A DNA stretch of 64,000 nucleotides. It comes from Entonaema liquescens. Lineage: Eukaryota; Ascomycota; Sordariomycetes; Xylariales; Xylariaceae. Where the stretch lies: positions 372,001 through 436,000 of the forward strand of contig CADCSX010000012.1 in the NCBI GenBank assembly GCA_902805475.1, in the 5' to 3' direction. A program made the position numbers and the translations under genes. This document shows, one piece after another, positions 34,417-46,262 of this stretch (its first letter is position 1; the number at the start of each line of letters is the position of its first letter). The notes under the pieces are model-generated. The model saw nothing but the letters and a program-made list of their open reading frames with translations, made no database searches and was not told the origin of the DNA.

Positions 34417-36198
34417 ATGTCGTCCTTATTAAGGTATATCGTCAAAAATGACGCGATGAAAAATGACCCGAAGGAAATCTACGGATGGAGGGTTTATCTT
34501 TTGGCGTGTTCGGTAAGCACTATGTCTCTAACATGCCTACCTCTCAAACGACTAACAAATATTATCGCTAGGCTTGCTTCGGTGCCATGTCTTTCGGCTG
34601 GGATAGCGGTGTGATTGGCGGTGTTATTAACCTTGACTCGTTCATCGCGTATGTCTTGACAAGATACTCTTCAGTCCCAACCTGAACTCAGAATGATATC
34701 TAACATTTCTTTCTATAATAGTGCATACGGTCTAGGAAGCAAAGACGACGTAGCAACGGCTAATCTTCAGGGAAATATCGTCTCGGTATTGCAAGCTGGA
34801 TGTTTTGTAGGCGCTCTCGTAGCTTACCCCTTAACGGATATCTTTGGTCGCAGGCCGTGCTTAATGGGCGGTGCTCTCTTCACTCTCGCCGGTGTAGCTA
34901 TGCAAGCTGCTGCTTCTGGCCACCTTGAGCCTATGTATATTGGTCGATTCATCTCTGGTAGGTTCACTCCGGCTTTATATGTCACGCCTTAATATCTAAC
35001 TTGTTAAATAGGTCTTGGTGTTGGTTGCTCTAGTGTTGTTAACCCGATCTATGTTACCGAAAATGCGCCTCGAGCCATCCGAGGTTTACTTACCGGATTG
35101 TATCAAATGTTCATCGTCACCGGTGGTATGATAGCGTTCTGGGGCAACTATGCAGTTAGTATACACTTAAGAGGCCCTGCGCAGTATATCGTCCCACTGT
35201 CGATTCAAGGCCTACCACCTCTACTACTCTTCTCCCTTATGGCGATCTGTAATGAATCACCGCGTTATCTTGCTCGCAAAGACCGTTGGGAAGAGGCGAA
35301 GGCGATACTTACACGAATCCGAAACCTCCCGTCTGACCACCCGTACCTGCAAGACGAATTCCAGGAGATCGCTGATCAGCTTGAGTATGAGCGCCGACTA
35401 ATTGGTGATGCCGGTTTCTGGACTCTACAAAGGGAGATGTGGACTATCCCCACGAACCGCAAGCGAGCTATCCTCAGTATTACCCTCATGGTCTGCCAGC
35501 AGATGACGGGCACCAACGCTATCAATACATACGCACCCCAGATCTTCAAGAATCTTGGCATTACGGGTACATCTAACTCGCTGCTCAGCACTGGTGTCTA
35601 TGGTATTGTCAAGGTCGTATCGTGTGGTCTGTTCTTATTGTTCATGGCCGATTCACTTGGGCGTCGCCGTTCGCTGCTGGTATCTTCTGTTGGTCAAGCT
35701 TTCTGCATGTTCTACATCGGTCTATACGTACGAATCTCACCCCCAGTCGATGGAGAGCCAGTTCCAGGCGCCGGCTATTTCGCGCTCGTCTGTATATTCG
35801 TTTTCGCCGCCTTCTTCCAGTTCGGATGGGGACCCGCATGTTGGATTCTGGTTTCGGAGATCCCAGCTGCCCGTCTGCGACCCATGAACGTCGCATTAGG
35901 CGCAGCTACGCAATGGTTATTCAACTTTGTGGTGGCTCGTGCCGTACCTAACATGTTGGCCACTGTCGGAGAGCACGGATACGGAACCTACCTTATCTTC
36001 GGCAGCTTTTGCGTGTGCATGTTTTTCTTCGTCTGGTTTTTCATCCCCGAGACCAAGGGTGTTTCGCTCGAGCATATGGACAAGCTATTTGGAGTTACCG
36101 AGGAAGAAAGGCTGGATGTCACTGAGGGCGTAAAGAAAGATGCGACCAATATCGAGGTCGAGCAGCATTCAAACAGGTCGGTTAACAAAAGTGTTTAG
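34417..36198 (+). CDS. MFS sugar-porter family transporter (hexose or quinate type)
   Basis: Four exons: 34417-34512, 34572-34648, 34722-34957, 35012-36198, all introns 54-73 bp, phases consistent; 531 residues. Twelve transmembrane helices are expected. Sugar-porter signatures are present in order: GWDSGVIGGVI in TM1, DIFGRRPCLMGG after TM2, GRFISGLGVGCSSVVNPIYV, NESPRYLARKDR (Pro of the usual PESPR replaced by Asn), QQMTGTNAINTYAP in TM7, DSLGRRRSL, and PETKGVSLEHMDKLFG at the end. It imports a sugar, polyol or quinate-like substrate by proton symport across the plasma membrane (family knowledge); the substrate cannot be read from the sequence. It lies tail-to-tail with an O-methyltransferase. 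Confidence 0.93.
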
Positions 36199-36705
36199 AG
36201 TGGGACGGTGGATATGAGAATGGAGATACCCTGTGATATTAGCCGAGTTCTTATAGCTCTATGTAGCTAGTAATTTATGATTAAAGAAGAAATCATCGTA
36301 CTTGAATTCCTCCTGAACGACACTATTATCACCTAACATACCTATACAGAAATGAGATAAAGAGTAACCCACATATACCATTTGATCCTAGGATCCGTTA
36401 TGTATACCACATTTACATCAAATTATTGGGCCGTATATCGAGTAGAAACGTAGGTATCAAGGGCCACTTATCTGGGGTTGTAAATTGATTGTTGTTATAT
36501 CAATTATATATAGCTCCCTAAAATCATTTTCGAATAATCAACACTTCGAGTGTCTAGATTTGAACGATTCAGGTGGTGTATTTTACATATAGAGAAGTGC
36601 TCTTTAAATTTCATTTTATTATCATTAACCGCCCGTCTATACCTACTATTTAGAGATCAAAATCAGTCCTCATTACTTACCCCTGAAGCTCAGGAGTCCT
36701 ATGAT
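36199..36705. other. Intergenic between convergent transporter and O-methyltransferase
   Basis: AT-rich 500 bp that must contain both 3' UTRs. No coding or structural feature seen. Confidence 0.5.
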
Positions 36706-38112
36706 TTAACCCGACCGTGGCAAGCGTATGTCCATCACGCACTCATTATCCAGTGAATCATATGGATAAATTTTGAAGAGCTCAAGACCCGAACTCTCGA
36801 TAAGCTCGCGCCACTCGGTCTCAGTACGCTCCTGGCTCGCGAACGCGCCCATCATTGTTAGGTCCATCGAGGCAGCGATGAAGCCAACGCCAGTCTCAGG
36901 CAGAACCGTCTCATCAACTAGGAGGACCGAATCAAATGTCATGGCCGCCTTGACGTTCTCAAACAGCTTTCGAACCTTGTGAGGCGGATGATTGTGCGCT
37001 ACACGCCGCATGTAATAGAACTTTGCACCTGAGCTATGTCAATACGATTATTGGGACTAAACATTAATTCGCATTGGGATCTTGTTAATGACTGTAAACT
37101 CACGCACCTTGAACAGGCTGTGGCTCAAAGAAATCGTAAGCCATATTTTCTACCCCGGGTGTTGATAGCGCCTTGGAAACAGTGGCAGGTAAGTCCTGTA
37201 AGATTACTCGCCCTAATACATCAGGATACATATCGCGGAATTGTGCGCACTGGTGTCCGATTCCTCCACCAATATTGATATAAAGGGGGCGTTCAGCGTC
37301 AGTCAGGCCTACAGTCTCTTCACGGACCGGGTACACGGTCAACCACGAAGTCTCAACCTGTCTTCGAAGGGCCATATAAGTATTGAAAAGATTTAACTTA
37401 TCAGGGTGCTCTGCCATCCACTGGAAAGGATACATTGACGTTCTCCATCCCTCATGGAACGCTGTATGCTTTTCATCCATAGGATTCCTATAGCCTATTT
37501 TCTTCAAGAATGATGGTAAAGCCTGGTATTGGCGGCTCGATGTGCCGTAGCTTCATATTTGGTGAGCGTTTAGATCGAGAAGATATATTGAGAAATCATA
37601 ATAGTGAACGTACGAATGTCCTAGGGCAGCTTCCGTGACCTTCTGAGTGAGGTTCTTAGTGATGTTTGTAGGCGCGTATTCACCAGAAGAGACTTCCTTA
37701 GCGATATTGATAGTGGCGTAGTAGCGAAGAATGCGCTCTTATAACAGTTAGATAATTGCAAGCTATCCTACCTCGTTTCGTACTTATAAGTTGAGGGTCT
37801 GAATCTGTCCTCTGAGCAATTTCCTCTACCTTCTTGGGACCTTCTGCTTCGACTAGGATCTTGAAAATATTCAAGTCAAGGCCTACCTGGATCATTGCCT
37901 TTTCGAGATCCTGCGTGACCGTGGCCATATCAGCAACTCTTCACACAATAGTTATACTTAGCTCATCTTACAATAAATCCATATCTATGCATTGTGTCAG
38001 CGGTATCTTCGATTGAATCCGCTAGCTTTCGTAAAGCCACAACGAGACGCCGGCGACTAGCCGCATCGGCTGTAGTCGCCAAGTGCGAAAGCTGAGAAAT
38101 AACTTCATCCAT
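36706..38112 (-). CDS. Plant-type SAM-dependent O-methyltransferase
   Basis: Five exons: 37972-38112, 37784-37910, 37614-37737, 37108-37535, 36706-37028; introns 46-79 bp; all phases agree; 380 residues. The N-terminal dimerisation helices (MDEVISQLSHLATTADAAS, then LEKAMIQVGLDLNIFKIL) are followed by a winged-helix region (PQLIKRILRYYATINIAKE). The SAM loop is INIGGGIGHQC, and YMRRVAHNHPP carries the His expected as catalytic base, with N-H in place of the common D-W after it. The intron 1 acceptor is CAG at 37911-37913; a nearer one would leave a 35-bp intron and the wrong frame. It methylates a hydroxyl on a small, probably aromatic, molecule (family knowledge). The transporter and sulfotransferase beside it hint at a shared substrate. 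Confidence 0.88.
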
Positions 38113-39919
38113 TTTATGCTACTGAGACTCCAGATGATCCAACGAGGAATAAAGCATCATCTTGAAATACTCGTCATGCTATAGCGTGCCTATTGGCTTG
38201 ACGCCTTATTTAAGATAAGAGATACGCAGAGGGTAAAGAAGTAGAAGAACACAGTGTAAGGTTTCCGAAAGCTAATATGGCGTACAGAACAGCTACTTTG
38301 CCGCGTCAGCTACTATATCTGTACCACGGATCTAAAGTCAACCGGCGTAGGAACCGAGAGGCTAGTTGCGGGATTGGATGCCATTGCTTGTAATCGGATA
38401 CGGAATCTCTTGGGTAGGGAAACTCGAGCAAGGGATGTGTTGTCATACGAAGCATTACACACTAGTAGTGACCAACACCACGTTTTTATATTCCTATAGA
38501 AGTTAAAGGCTCACATGGCTTGTTAGAAGAGCTAGAAACAGGATTCTCAAGGCAAATGCAATACTAGTTCACCGAACTAATTTCCATGGACTGGGGCCTA
38601 GCAACTTCATGCGTAAGTTATCCGCAAGCTTCTACACCTTTGAGAGGTAACACCCAGTAATTCAATGAGCTGTAGTAGGACTATGTTACAGCCGAGCTGG
38701 TTCATATGGGTCTTGATACACAGTGGAAGATCACATTAATGCCTGGGAATTGTGCCGTGTCCCTCTCGGCATCGGTCAATTGATTTAGTCATCTCAAGCA
38801 GGTGTATCAAACTGTGGATAGGTATATTCTGCGATGACATATGGACCTTACGGTTGCCGCCGGCGTATTGCTGTTACGTATATGCGCGCTGCCTTCTGGA
38901 CAGGTGTAACCCCACGGGGACGAAGTGCATGCACAACAAAGATAAGAACCTCGCTGAGACTAGGGTTGACGAGGCAAAGTGGCGATTTAGTGCCTGTGGA
39001 ATCCAATACTATAACTGCACCCTAATCTATGAGAGTGACTTGTACAACATTGGGGTTGCAATTGTGATACCGAGAGGATGGCCTGCTGGGCCTGGCTCGG
39101 CAAGAGAACTTCTGGCGTTCATGTAGTAGAATCTTTTAGAACTAGGATGATAACCACTGTGATCACAATTATATTCATAAACGTTAATACCGAGTGGGAA
39201 AAGAAGTCATTCGCGCTAATGCCATCAGTGACTGCTAGCACTCTACGGTAGGTAGGTGTTGTGATAGACCACTTAAAATGCCTATTTATTATTCAGCTAG
39301 GTATAGTTTCAGGCTTGAATTTAATGTCTTTTCGGATTAGGAGTTGGAAGACAAGCCCGTATCAAGCTCCTGAAGACGAGAATTACGGGTATTGGGGACT
39401 CTAGGCTGGAATTGACACGAGATGCCTATTAAAGGGAAGTGCAATCAGAGATAATATAAGGCTAGGAAAGTGAATATTGTCTAGTATGGAAATTGTATAA
39501 CTAGTCCATGTATTGTAAAACGTAATTGTTCCAAAAAGCAACTTGCAATTTTTAAACTCATCAATCCTTAGGTACCCCTTTAGATATCTCATACTCAAAA
39601 GGGGACTCTATAAGACTCCTCACCTATGAGTCCTATTCACTTAACTTTACTATATACATTATTTCATTGATCTCTACCTATGTGGTAGGCATGCAATCAT
39701 TTCGGAAATGGGAAACAAAACCTTCGTCACGAGATAGCATCGACTTTGAAAACGTTTAGGCTTGATCTATTAAACTCCTGTAAATATCGGGTTCAAAAGC
39801 TGCTTCGTTTATAAAGTGTTATATACAGCTACTTCAATACTATACGTACATTGGATATCAATAAATTAGCATGTAAAAGCTGCTTTCTGACCCGCAAGTC
39901 GCGTGCCTAGGTATTCGGA
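38113..39919. other. Intergenic between O-methyltransferase and sulfotransferase genes
   Basis: 1.8 kb. A 124-codon plus-strand frame at 38752-39126 has several cysteines but no recognised domain, no signal peptide and no splice context that extends it. The last 700 bp are AT-rich with many short repeats. No gene called. Confidence 0.4.
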
Positions 39920-40856
39920 TCAAGGGAACCGTTGAAGAAGCCAACCTCTCACAAGCCAAATGGCCATGCTAAGAACCATAAGCATAAAAAACCACGATAG
40001 ACAGCCCGCTACTACGTGGCCCCGGAAAATCTGCGCTGCGTCTCCTTTGCTATTATTGTGCGGAAATGGACGGTCGGGTACAGGGACCTTCAGAATTTTG
40101 CATAACGGTTCCCATCCTTGGCTAACCTCGTAAAAGAATAGCTTCCCCGGAGGCACAACCTGCCTTAGATGCTCTTCGTGCCTACGAAGTGTGTCCTCTT
40201 CAATCTTATCTTGGTGGTAGCGCCATTTCATAATCTGATGAAAGCGTTCACGCCAAACCCCGTAAACTTGAGTCTTATGTAGCCATAAGACCACGATAGG
40301 GAGATACCATGTCCCCATCAGACTGTTCAAATAATTCATGCTCTTCCACCAGGACTTTTCGTCTCTAGTCGTTACTATTACTATGGCGTCGGGATAGACG
40401 CGCATAATCTCAGGGGTGAGCGTCGCAGCGGGGCAGTCCATGGTTGCAACGTAGCCGTCGAGCACCTCCGATATGAGCCAATCAAGCTTCTTCTGCTCGG
40501 AGAACGTTTGCGCCTTCGGAGCTAGCTCCATGATATCGAGCCAAGCTTTTATTTGGTTAACTGGTCCTCCAAGGGATTGGATCCCGGAGTCGTGGACGGG
40601 CCCATCGAGGAGAATGGTGAGAGCTTCATTGAACGTTTTCGTACCGGTACGCGACCTACATAGAGTCAACGCTGCTTTTAACAATTGCGACCGTATATGT
40701 ACACCGTGCCATAATATTTCGGCCCATTTAGTGACAAGGGCATATGGCCCCCAAGTGAAAGATTGTGATTGTGCGACTCGCTTGGACTTACATTCCAGCG
40801 CCAATGACGCGAAACTTCGTCCCAGGCGGTCCTGGAAGCGAAGGACCCTGACCCAT
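39920..40856 (-). CDS. Sulfotransferase-family (Sulfotransfer_4) P-loop protein with C-terminal membrane anchor
   Basis: Exons 40792-40856 and 39920-40655; 136-bp intron (donor GTAAGT, acceptor TAG); 266 residues. The junction rebuilds RVIGAGMSRTGTKTF, the 5'-phosphosulfate-binding P-loop (residues about 16-30) of the fungal/animal Sulfotransfer_4 family. DWLISEVLDGYVATMDCPA and IVIVTTRDEKSWW follow, the latter at the position of the 3'-phosphate-binding motif. Near the C-terminus (about 236-260) is a hydrophobic helix (CLSWFFMLMVLSMAIWLV) ending in a short basic tail, so the enzyme is probably tail-anchored. The likely cofactor is PAPS; the acceptor is unknown, and some members may not be active sulfotransferases. 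The ATG at 40856 gives a short N-terminus in line with the family. Confidence 0.85.
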
Positions 40857-42977
40857 TATGACGACTTCGGTCACCAATTAGGGGCTCACAAGACTCCACC
40901 GGACTGCAATCTCACTGTCGATGTCTCGATGTTCTAGAAACTCGGACCGTCAAAGTATCGATGGCGTCGTATGAGCTGAAAATGGTGTCATCAATGGTGT
41001 CAATGGCATTTTATACTTTTGGCAATCGTACCTGCGAGCGTAGCTCTCGACAAGCTGCAGCATGGTTACAGGGCGCCAAGGACCGGGAAACGTATAGGTG
41101 ATGTGCGCTTTTCGAATATATTACTTTGGTTACACGGGTGATCTCGATGGCTAAACTGCAATATACTACGCATAGTCGAGTATCTACATGCCTATGGTCG
41201 ATCACTTACTGCCGAACGGCTGAAGCGGCTTTCTCATGCACGTTACCCAGTCCACAATCTTGGTTCCGGCAGGCTGATTATCTCGCTTGCCTATAGCATA
41301 GCAATGTTCTCCGAAAACTTCCCCCAAAACTCCTAACGCTCCCATTGCCTGCCTCAGCTGTACGCGAGTGCCAAGCCGGCTGAAAGCAGACTCAGGAGCG
41401 CAGATCTGACGTGCCTCCAGGCTTGCCATATGCCGACGCAGATCAAAGCTGAGCAAGATCAGCGTAATCCCTCTCGTGATACTCTATAAAGCAGGCTGAT
41501 CGTCACTCCTGGGTTCGCGAACTGGCTAACAGGCGGGCTTTCAAGGCCCGCACGATGCGACAAATTAGTTCCCGGACTTAGATAGCCCGGGGCAACGTTG
41601 CTCGTCGAAATCTTCGGAGTTGGATAAGAAACCGAGACTCATTCATATCGCATCGGATCAATGTTGGAACGGTCGGAACCTTCACAGGGAAAATAGCGGT
41701 TAATATGGTCACTGGCTAGTGAAGAGTTGTTAATAGGGCCATTCCGTCACAGCTTCACATGTCAGCACAGACTTGCGCTGAAACTCATTCGAATTCTTTG
41801 GATGATTACGCGCGTTGACTTAAGGAGACGGCTGTATGGTAAATATAACGAATCCTAAAGCCGAAAACTCTAGCATTACTTAAGATGTGTTTGGCTAAGA
41901 TGTAGGTAGGTTGTTGCTACATGGGCATTTATTCAATCAAAGCGAAGTTCCCAAGGATCACAATGGAGTGTAAATCTGGTGCCAATGCTATAAGTGGCTA
42001 GGACTACGGTAATACAAATGTTAACAATATATATCCAACTGTTTCTGCTATGAGGTAAAACAAAAAGGCGTTGAAACCTCTTCATCGTCCCGCGAGGAAC
42101 TTCAATTTAGCTACGAGTCCCGTAGCTATACACACCATGAATTTTATCATGTTAAATTTCTCATATAGAACCCTAGGAGTTCAAGAGAACAGAGTATTAC
42201 TCGAAGGAGAGCCACTCGAATCTGGCACGCTAACTCTGGACAAGACGAATTTCAATTAGATGTCTTATATCACAATGATGTCCGTGAAGTCCTTATAGGT
42301 AGAGATAGCAACGACAACCCCTCGAGTTGACATCGCTCTACCTTGTGGTGGTGTAGCGGTTTGATAGCTATCTCCCGAACCCTCACATCTCATTTCTAAT
42401 GATATACGTTAAACTATTCTCGTCAAGCAATACTATAACGAGCACTTCCCTTTAGGTAAGGATAATGAGGGCTGTTCGAATGGCTGTTAGATATATCTCG
42501 TGATAGTCCAATCCTCTACAATAGTTCTTTTGCTTATATCTCTTTCCATATCTCCCCTGATTCTGCACATGAAACTCTATCTTATAATAGCATAGTTCTG
42601 TATGTACTAGGCTCTTAATAATAGGACCGAAGCCTAATCCTAAGATTTTGTTGATACTTATATGTAGTTTGAAGAACTTGAGTAGGATATCTGTGTTACT
42701 TACTCGTAATTCATCGCTACTTACCCCTCGAGAACTAAAGAAATGACCACTACGTTTACTTTAAGAAATTCTAGTAAAACATGAGATTGAAATTTACTTG
42801 AAGGATTTGCTAAAGTTTGTTGATATTAAGTGATCTTGCTAGTGGAGCTTCTTAGTCCACACTCACCTTGATATTTACCGTTTACCTACTATATAAGTGC
42901 TACATAATAACAATGTCAACAATCCACTCGACGAAAAAAAAAAAAAAAAAAAAAAACCAAATTCGAATTCGAATACG
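40857..42977. other. Gene-poor region, left of tRNA-Trp
   Basis: 2.1 kb without a supported gene. A minus-strand frame ending at 41202 (about 85-100 codons, upstream to about 41500) has protein-like composition, including HMASLEARQICAPESAF and GVLGEVFGEHCYAIG, but no start or domain, and may be a gene remnant. A GC hairpin lies at 41533-41551 (GCGGGC stem). A 23-base A-run is at 42934-42956. Confidence 0.45.
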
Positions 42978-43049
42978 GGCCTCGTGGCGCAACGGTAGCG
43001 CGTTCGACTCCAGATCGAAAGGTTATCCGTTCAAATCGGGTCGGGGTCA
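42978..43049 (+). tRNA. tRNA-Trp (anticodon CCA), no intron
   Basis: 72 bases fold as a standard cloverleaf. Acceptor GGCCTCG pairs with CGGGGTC (one G-T and one T-G pair), discriminator A at 43049. D-arm region TGGCGCAACGGTAGCGC supplies the A box. Anticodon stem TTCGA/TCGAA encloses loop CTCCAGA, so the anticodon CCA is at 43010-43012 and reads UGG. The T-arm ATCCG-TTCAAAT-CGGGT supplies the B box. There is no CCA end in DNA, as expected for a nuclear gene. Many fungal tRNA-Trp genes carry an intron after the anticodon; this one does not. Confidence 0.95.
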
Positions 43050-43053
43050 TATA

Positions 43054-43058
43054 TTTTT
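43054..43058 (+). terminator. RNA polymerase III terminator of tRNA-Trp
   Basis: A run of five T begins five bases after the tRNA's last base, the usual Pol III stop signal. Confidence 0.8.
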
Positions 43059-45063
43059 GCCGTTTGGGACATAGGATCGTGGGAAACGTGGATCGCTTTC
43101 TATACTTATCAGTGATTAGGGTCTAGACGGTGTGTATACCCTCAATTTGGGATGCGGGAGACGCTTGCCCTTCCTAAGTGGAGTAGCCCTAAACGCCGTG
43201 TAGCCACGGACTCCGGCGCTAAAGAACGCATACGTACGCGCGCGACTAGACCGTGGTCGACTTAGACGCTTAAGTTAACCTCCTGGTTCTTCATCGAACA
43301 GGAGACTTTGGAATTGACTAGCTTGTTAGTATTGTTTGTTTGTTGTTTTGTCAACGTTCTAGGTCTTAGTAGTCCTACGTGTCTTGGAGCTATTCAATGT
43401 GGAGCAGTTGAATGTCAACTACCTAAACCGAAGATGAACTGGCGGACTAGACTGGCTACGCGAACTCCACCTTATTCACTAACTAAACAGCTATCGTGAG
43501 AGTTGTTAACCTTTTTAAGTTCTTACATCAGCTAATATGATATGTGCTCTAGTCTGAGTGGCCCTTAGAGCCTCATAGGTTTTGCCTCTTTCTAAAAATA
43601 TTGTATGAGGTGTATATACGTAACCTTGATTATGGATAGCTTCGACGCCCGACTCTTTAGTCTGATGTGTGTGTCAGCAGTTGAGTTCGTCGGGTGATGA
43701 AGTCGTGAACCAAGACGCTTGTTCATTTTTATACTAGTCACTTAAGCTAAGTTAACGTTTCTTTGGTTGAGTTGGAGGATTATACTGTTGGCTTTGATTA
43801 CCCTCATTCAATACCGAAGGAGTCGGTGTTAAGAGTATTGATATTCGAATTAGACCTAGTTCTATATGATAAGGCCGGGGTAACTGCGTCTCTTAAGACG
43901 AAAAACTTTTTTATTCTGCTCCTTTAACTCCGCCTTTCAGTTCTTCAAGAGACGGACGTATAAATACAACCTAGTAACTTTCTTATACGCTAAGAGCTGT
44001 GAGCTGCCTGTGAGCTACCTGCCTATGTGGGTACGATCGTCACATTTTCGTGCCATATCGCATTGGCGTTAGTTGCAGCGAATGTTGGGGCCTCTTTAAG
44101 ATGGAAAAAGTTAAGGATTTGAATCCTCTAAGGAAAAGATAGGTTACATTCACTAACTTTTCTCTGTCCATCTCACATTCCATAATTTTTTTTTCCCTCT
44201 GCTATCCTCTTTATTTCTTGGTACTCCATAGGCAGTGGTTCTCAATCTCACCGAGCCCTTCCTATTTGAGGAGAGCAGTGTTCTATCTTTCCTATAGTAG
44301 TACTTCATAATCGTCTTTCACTTCTGGATCGGGATAATATTGTGCTACTACTCAAGGTAACAACTTCGCTATTACTTTCGCTTCGTTGCTATTAAATAAA
44401 TAAGCGCCCTTTCACGCAACAATCTTAGTCATTTCGACGTGTCATTTTACAATTGACTAAACTTTGAGAAAAAAGTGATGACACAAGCTCCTATAACACT
44501 GCATGCTTATGTCGTGATCCATATAGTCACAGAATCCTCACATAGTGAAAGCCGAGAATGCATACGTCGGTGCTATAGGTGTAAGTAAGCAACTTACCAA
44601 TCAGGTAAACTTCCCGAACTCGGCTAGATCTTCGGCTCCTGGCGCGAAGTTGTGTCGCGGTAGCATTCAGAACCTTCCATCGCTTATATTGATATGCGAG
44701 GTTGAGCTCGGGGTGCAACCCTCTTCCGTGTCGGGTATTATTTGTTAAGAGTCGTCGACTATACCCTCCCGTACGAAAAGTCGATAGCTCAGACATAGGG
44801 AATTACCGATGGGCGACAACAATTCTGGATCGTAAATATCCTAATTGGTAAACTGCTACATTACATCATAATTCGACAACGATGCCTCTATGCTCGACGT
44901 GTATCGATCGTATTCTCACATTGAGTAGCCGTGACTGGACGCGTAGGAGAGATTGTCTTTATGACCAAATGTGATAGCCGATCTCTACGGCGGCAACATT
45001 TTAATCGACAAGTATTTAGTATAGATTTGGTCAAAACTACTGTGTACCTACTTGGTTGTTCGC

Positions 45064-45087
45064 GCAAGACCGCAAGACCGCAAGACC
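45064..45087. repeat. Tandem repeat, 8 bp x 3 (GCAAGACC)
   Basis: Three perfect copies in direct orientation in non-coding sequence. Confidence 0.95.
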
Positions 45088-45608
45088 GCGTGGCTCGGGA
45101 TGTCGGATTCTCTAATGTATGGTTCGTAGATCATACTTTCGGGATGTTAGTTACGAGGCTATGAATAGCGTCCCATCTACGAGCGGATTCTTTTTTAAAA
45201 TCATAATCTTAAAATGCGTACGCGTCTCGAGATCGTCGGCACAGTGGAGCTGCATCACACAAGATTAGCTTTTGGTCTATCACTCGCATCGCTACCATTC
45301 GGACTGGGAGTGAAAAGCACTGTTCTCTCGGGAGTCATGCCGGTGGATTTCTATCCTCGTCACTCGTCACAGCTCTTGAAGGATTGTCTTTGGCTTCAAC
45401 CAAACTGCCGGGTCAGGGACCTTCGGATCAACAACTTGGCCCATCTTGGCAGACGGCCTTGGGGGGGAGGGAGGAAAGCTTTTAACTATAGTGTATGATA
45501 TTAAACCGTTGAATTAGACTAAAAAAGAAGCTCGCCTAGGAACTTCTGTCTAGTTTAGTCCGCCTAGTCCGCGCCTACGGGATCTCATATCCGCTGCTAG
45601 GCGGGCTT

Positions 45609-45632
45609 GGACTAACAAAAGGACTAACAAAA
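45609..45632. repeat. Direct repeat, 12 bp x 2, beside an inverted CTAGGCGG/CCGCCTAG pair
   Basis: GGACTAACAAAA occurs twice in tandem. Just upstream, TTAGTCC...GCCTAG (about 45555-45570) is partly complementary to CTAGGCGGGCTTGGACTAA (about 45597-45615), which would form an imperfect hairpin of about 60 bases. Confidence 0.8.
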
Positions 45633-46091
45633 TACCCAGTCGCTTGATTCGGCGCCACTCGCTCGGGAAAGTTATAATAAAGAGTAGAGGCCCACAACGG
45701 ACGCGTTCTCCCAATACGGATTTTCACGCCGGTAAAGTTTTATTACGCCACGAAGCATCGTCAATGGTCCATTTTCAATTTCACATTTTGTCAATTCAGA
45801 ATCGGACCAAAGCGGTGATACACGGGGAGTGGAAAACGCACGGCGCTTCGATGCACTGCAGGACCGTCAGCTTTCGGACGATGTAGAGTAACTCGGATTT
45901 TAGACGGATATGAAGTAGATGCACGTTGGGCGGCGGCAGCGCTGTAATTGGGCGAGACGGCCGCCTAGACACGTTCAAGTGATTGCGAGGGGGAGAACAC
46001 GCTGTTGGGGCCGAGACGAGCAAGATCAGCAAGGGGAATAGGAGGGTATTAATAAGGCTTTTGAGAGTCTTAAGCGATTGCGTTTTCCCAC

Positions 46092-46118
46092 GATTGACAT
46101 GATTGACAAGATTGACGC
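46092..46118. repeat. Tandem repeat, 9 bp x 3 (GATTGACNN)
   Basis: Three copies differing only in the last two bases, followed by a fourth degenerate copy GATTGTCGT. Confidence 0.85.
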
Positions 46119-46234
46119 GATTGTCGTTCAAATACGAGAGCCTCACCATGCAAGACTATGCGAGCTGGCAAGATGCTAGGCAAGATACAGGCGGGTAACT
46201 GGGTTGAGATGATGGAGACTTTGTTACAGACATT

Positions 46235-46262
46235 GGATATTGGATATTGGATATTAGATATT
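46235..46262. repeat. Tandem repeat, 7 bp x 4 (GGATATT)
   Basis: Three perfect copies and one with a single change (AGATATT). Confidence 0.95.

Noticed and set aside
37911..37975. Apparent frameshift between exons 1 and 2 of the O-methyltransferase
   Set aside because: The nearest acceptor would give a 35-bp intron and the wrong phase, but using the CAG at 37911-37913 gives a normal 61-bp intron and a join whose length matches the family exactly.
38752..39126. 124-codon cysteine-containing frame
   Set aside because: No signal peptide, no domain and no regular cysteine spacing.
31034..40856. A full secondary-metabolite cluster
   Set aside because: Only tailoring and transport genes are visible; no PKS, NRPS, terpene synthase or P450 in the window.
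41533..41551. GC hairpin GCGGGC...GCCCGC as a possible tRNA or terminator
   Set aside because: No D-arm, T-arm or acceptor stem around it, and no T run after it.
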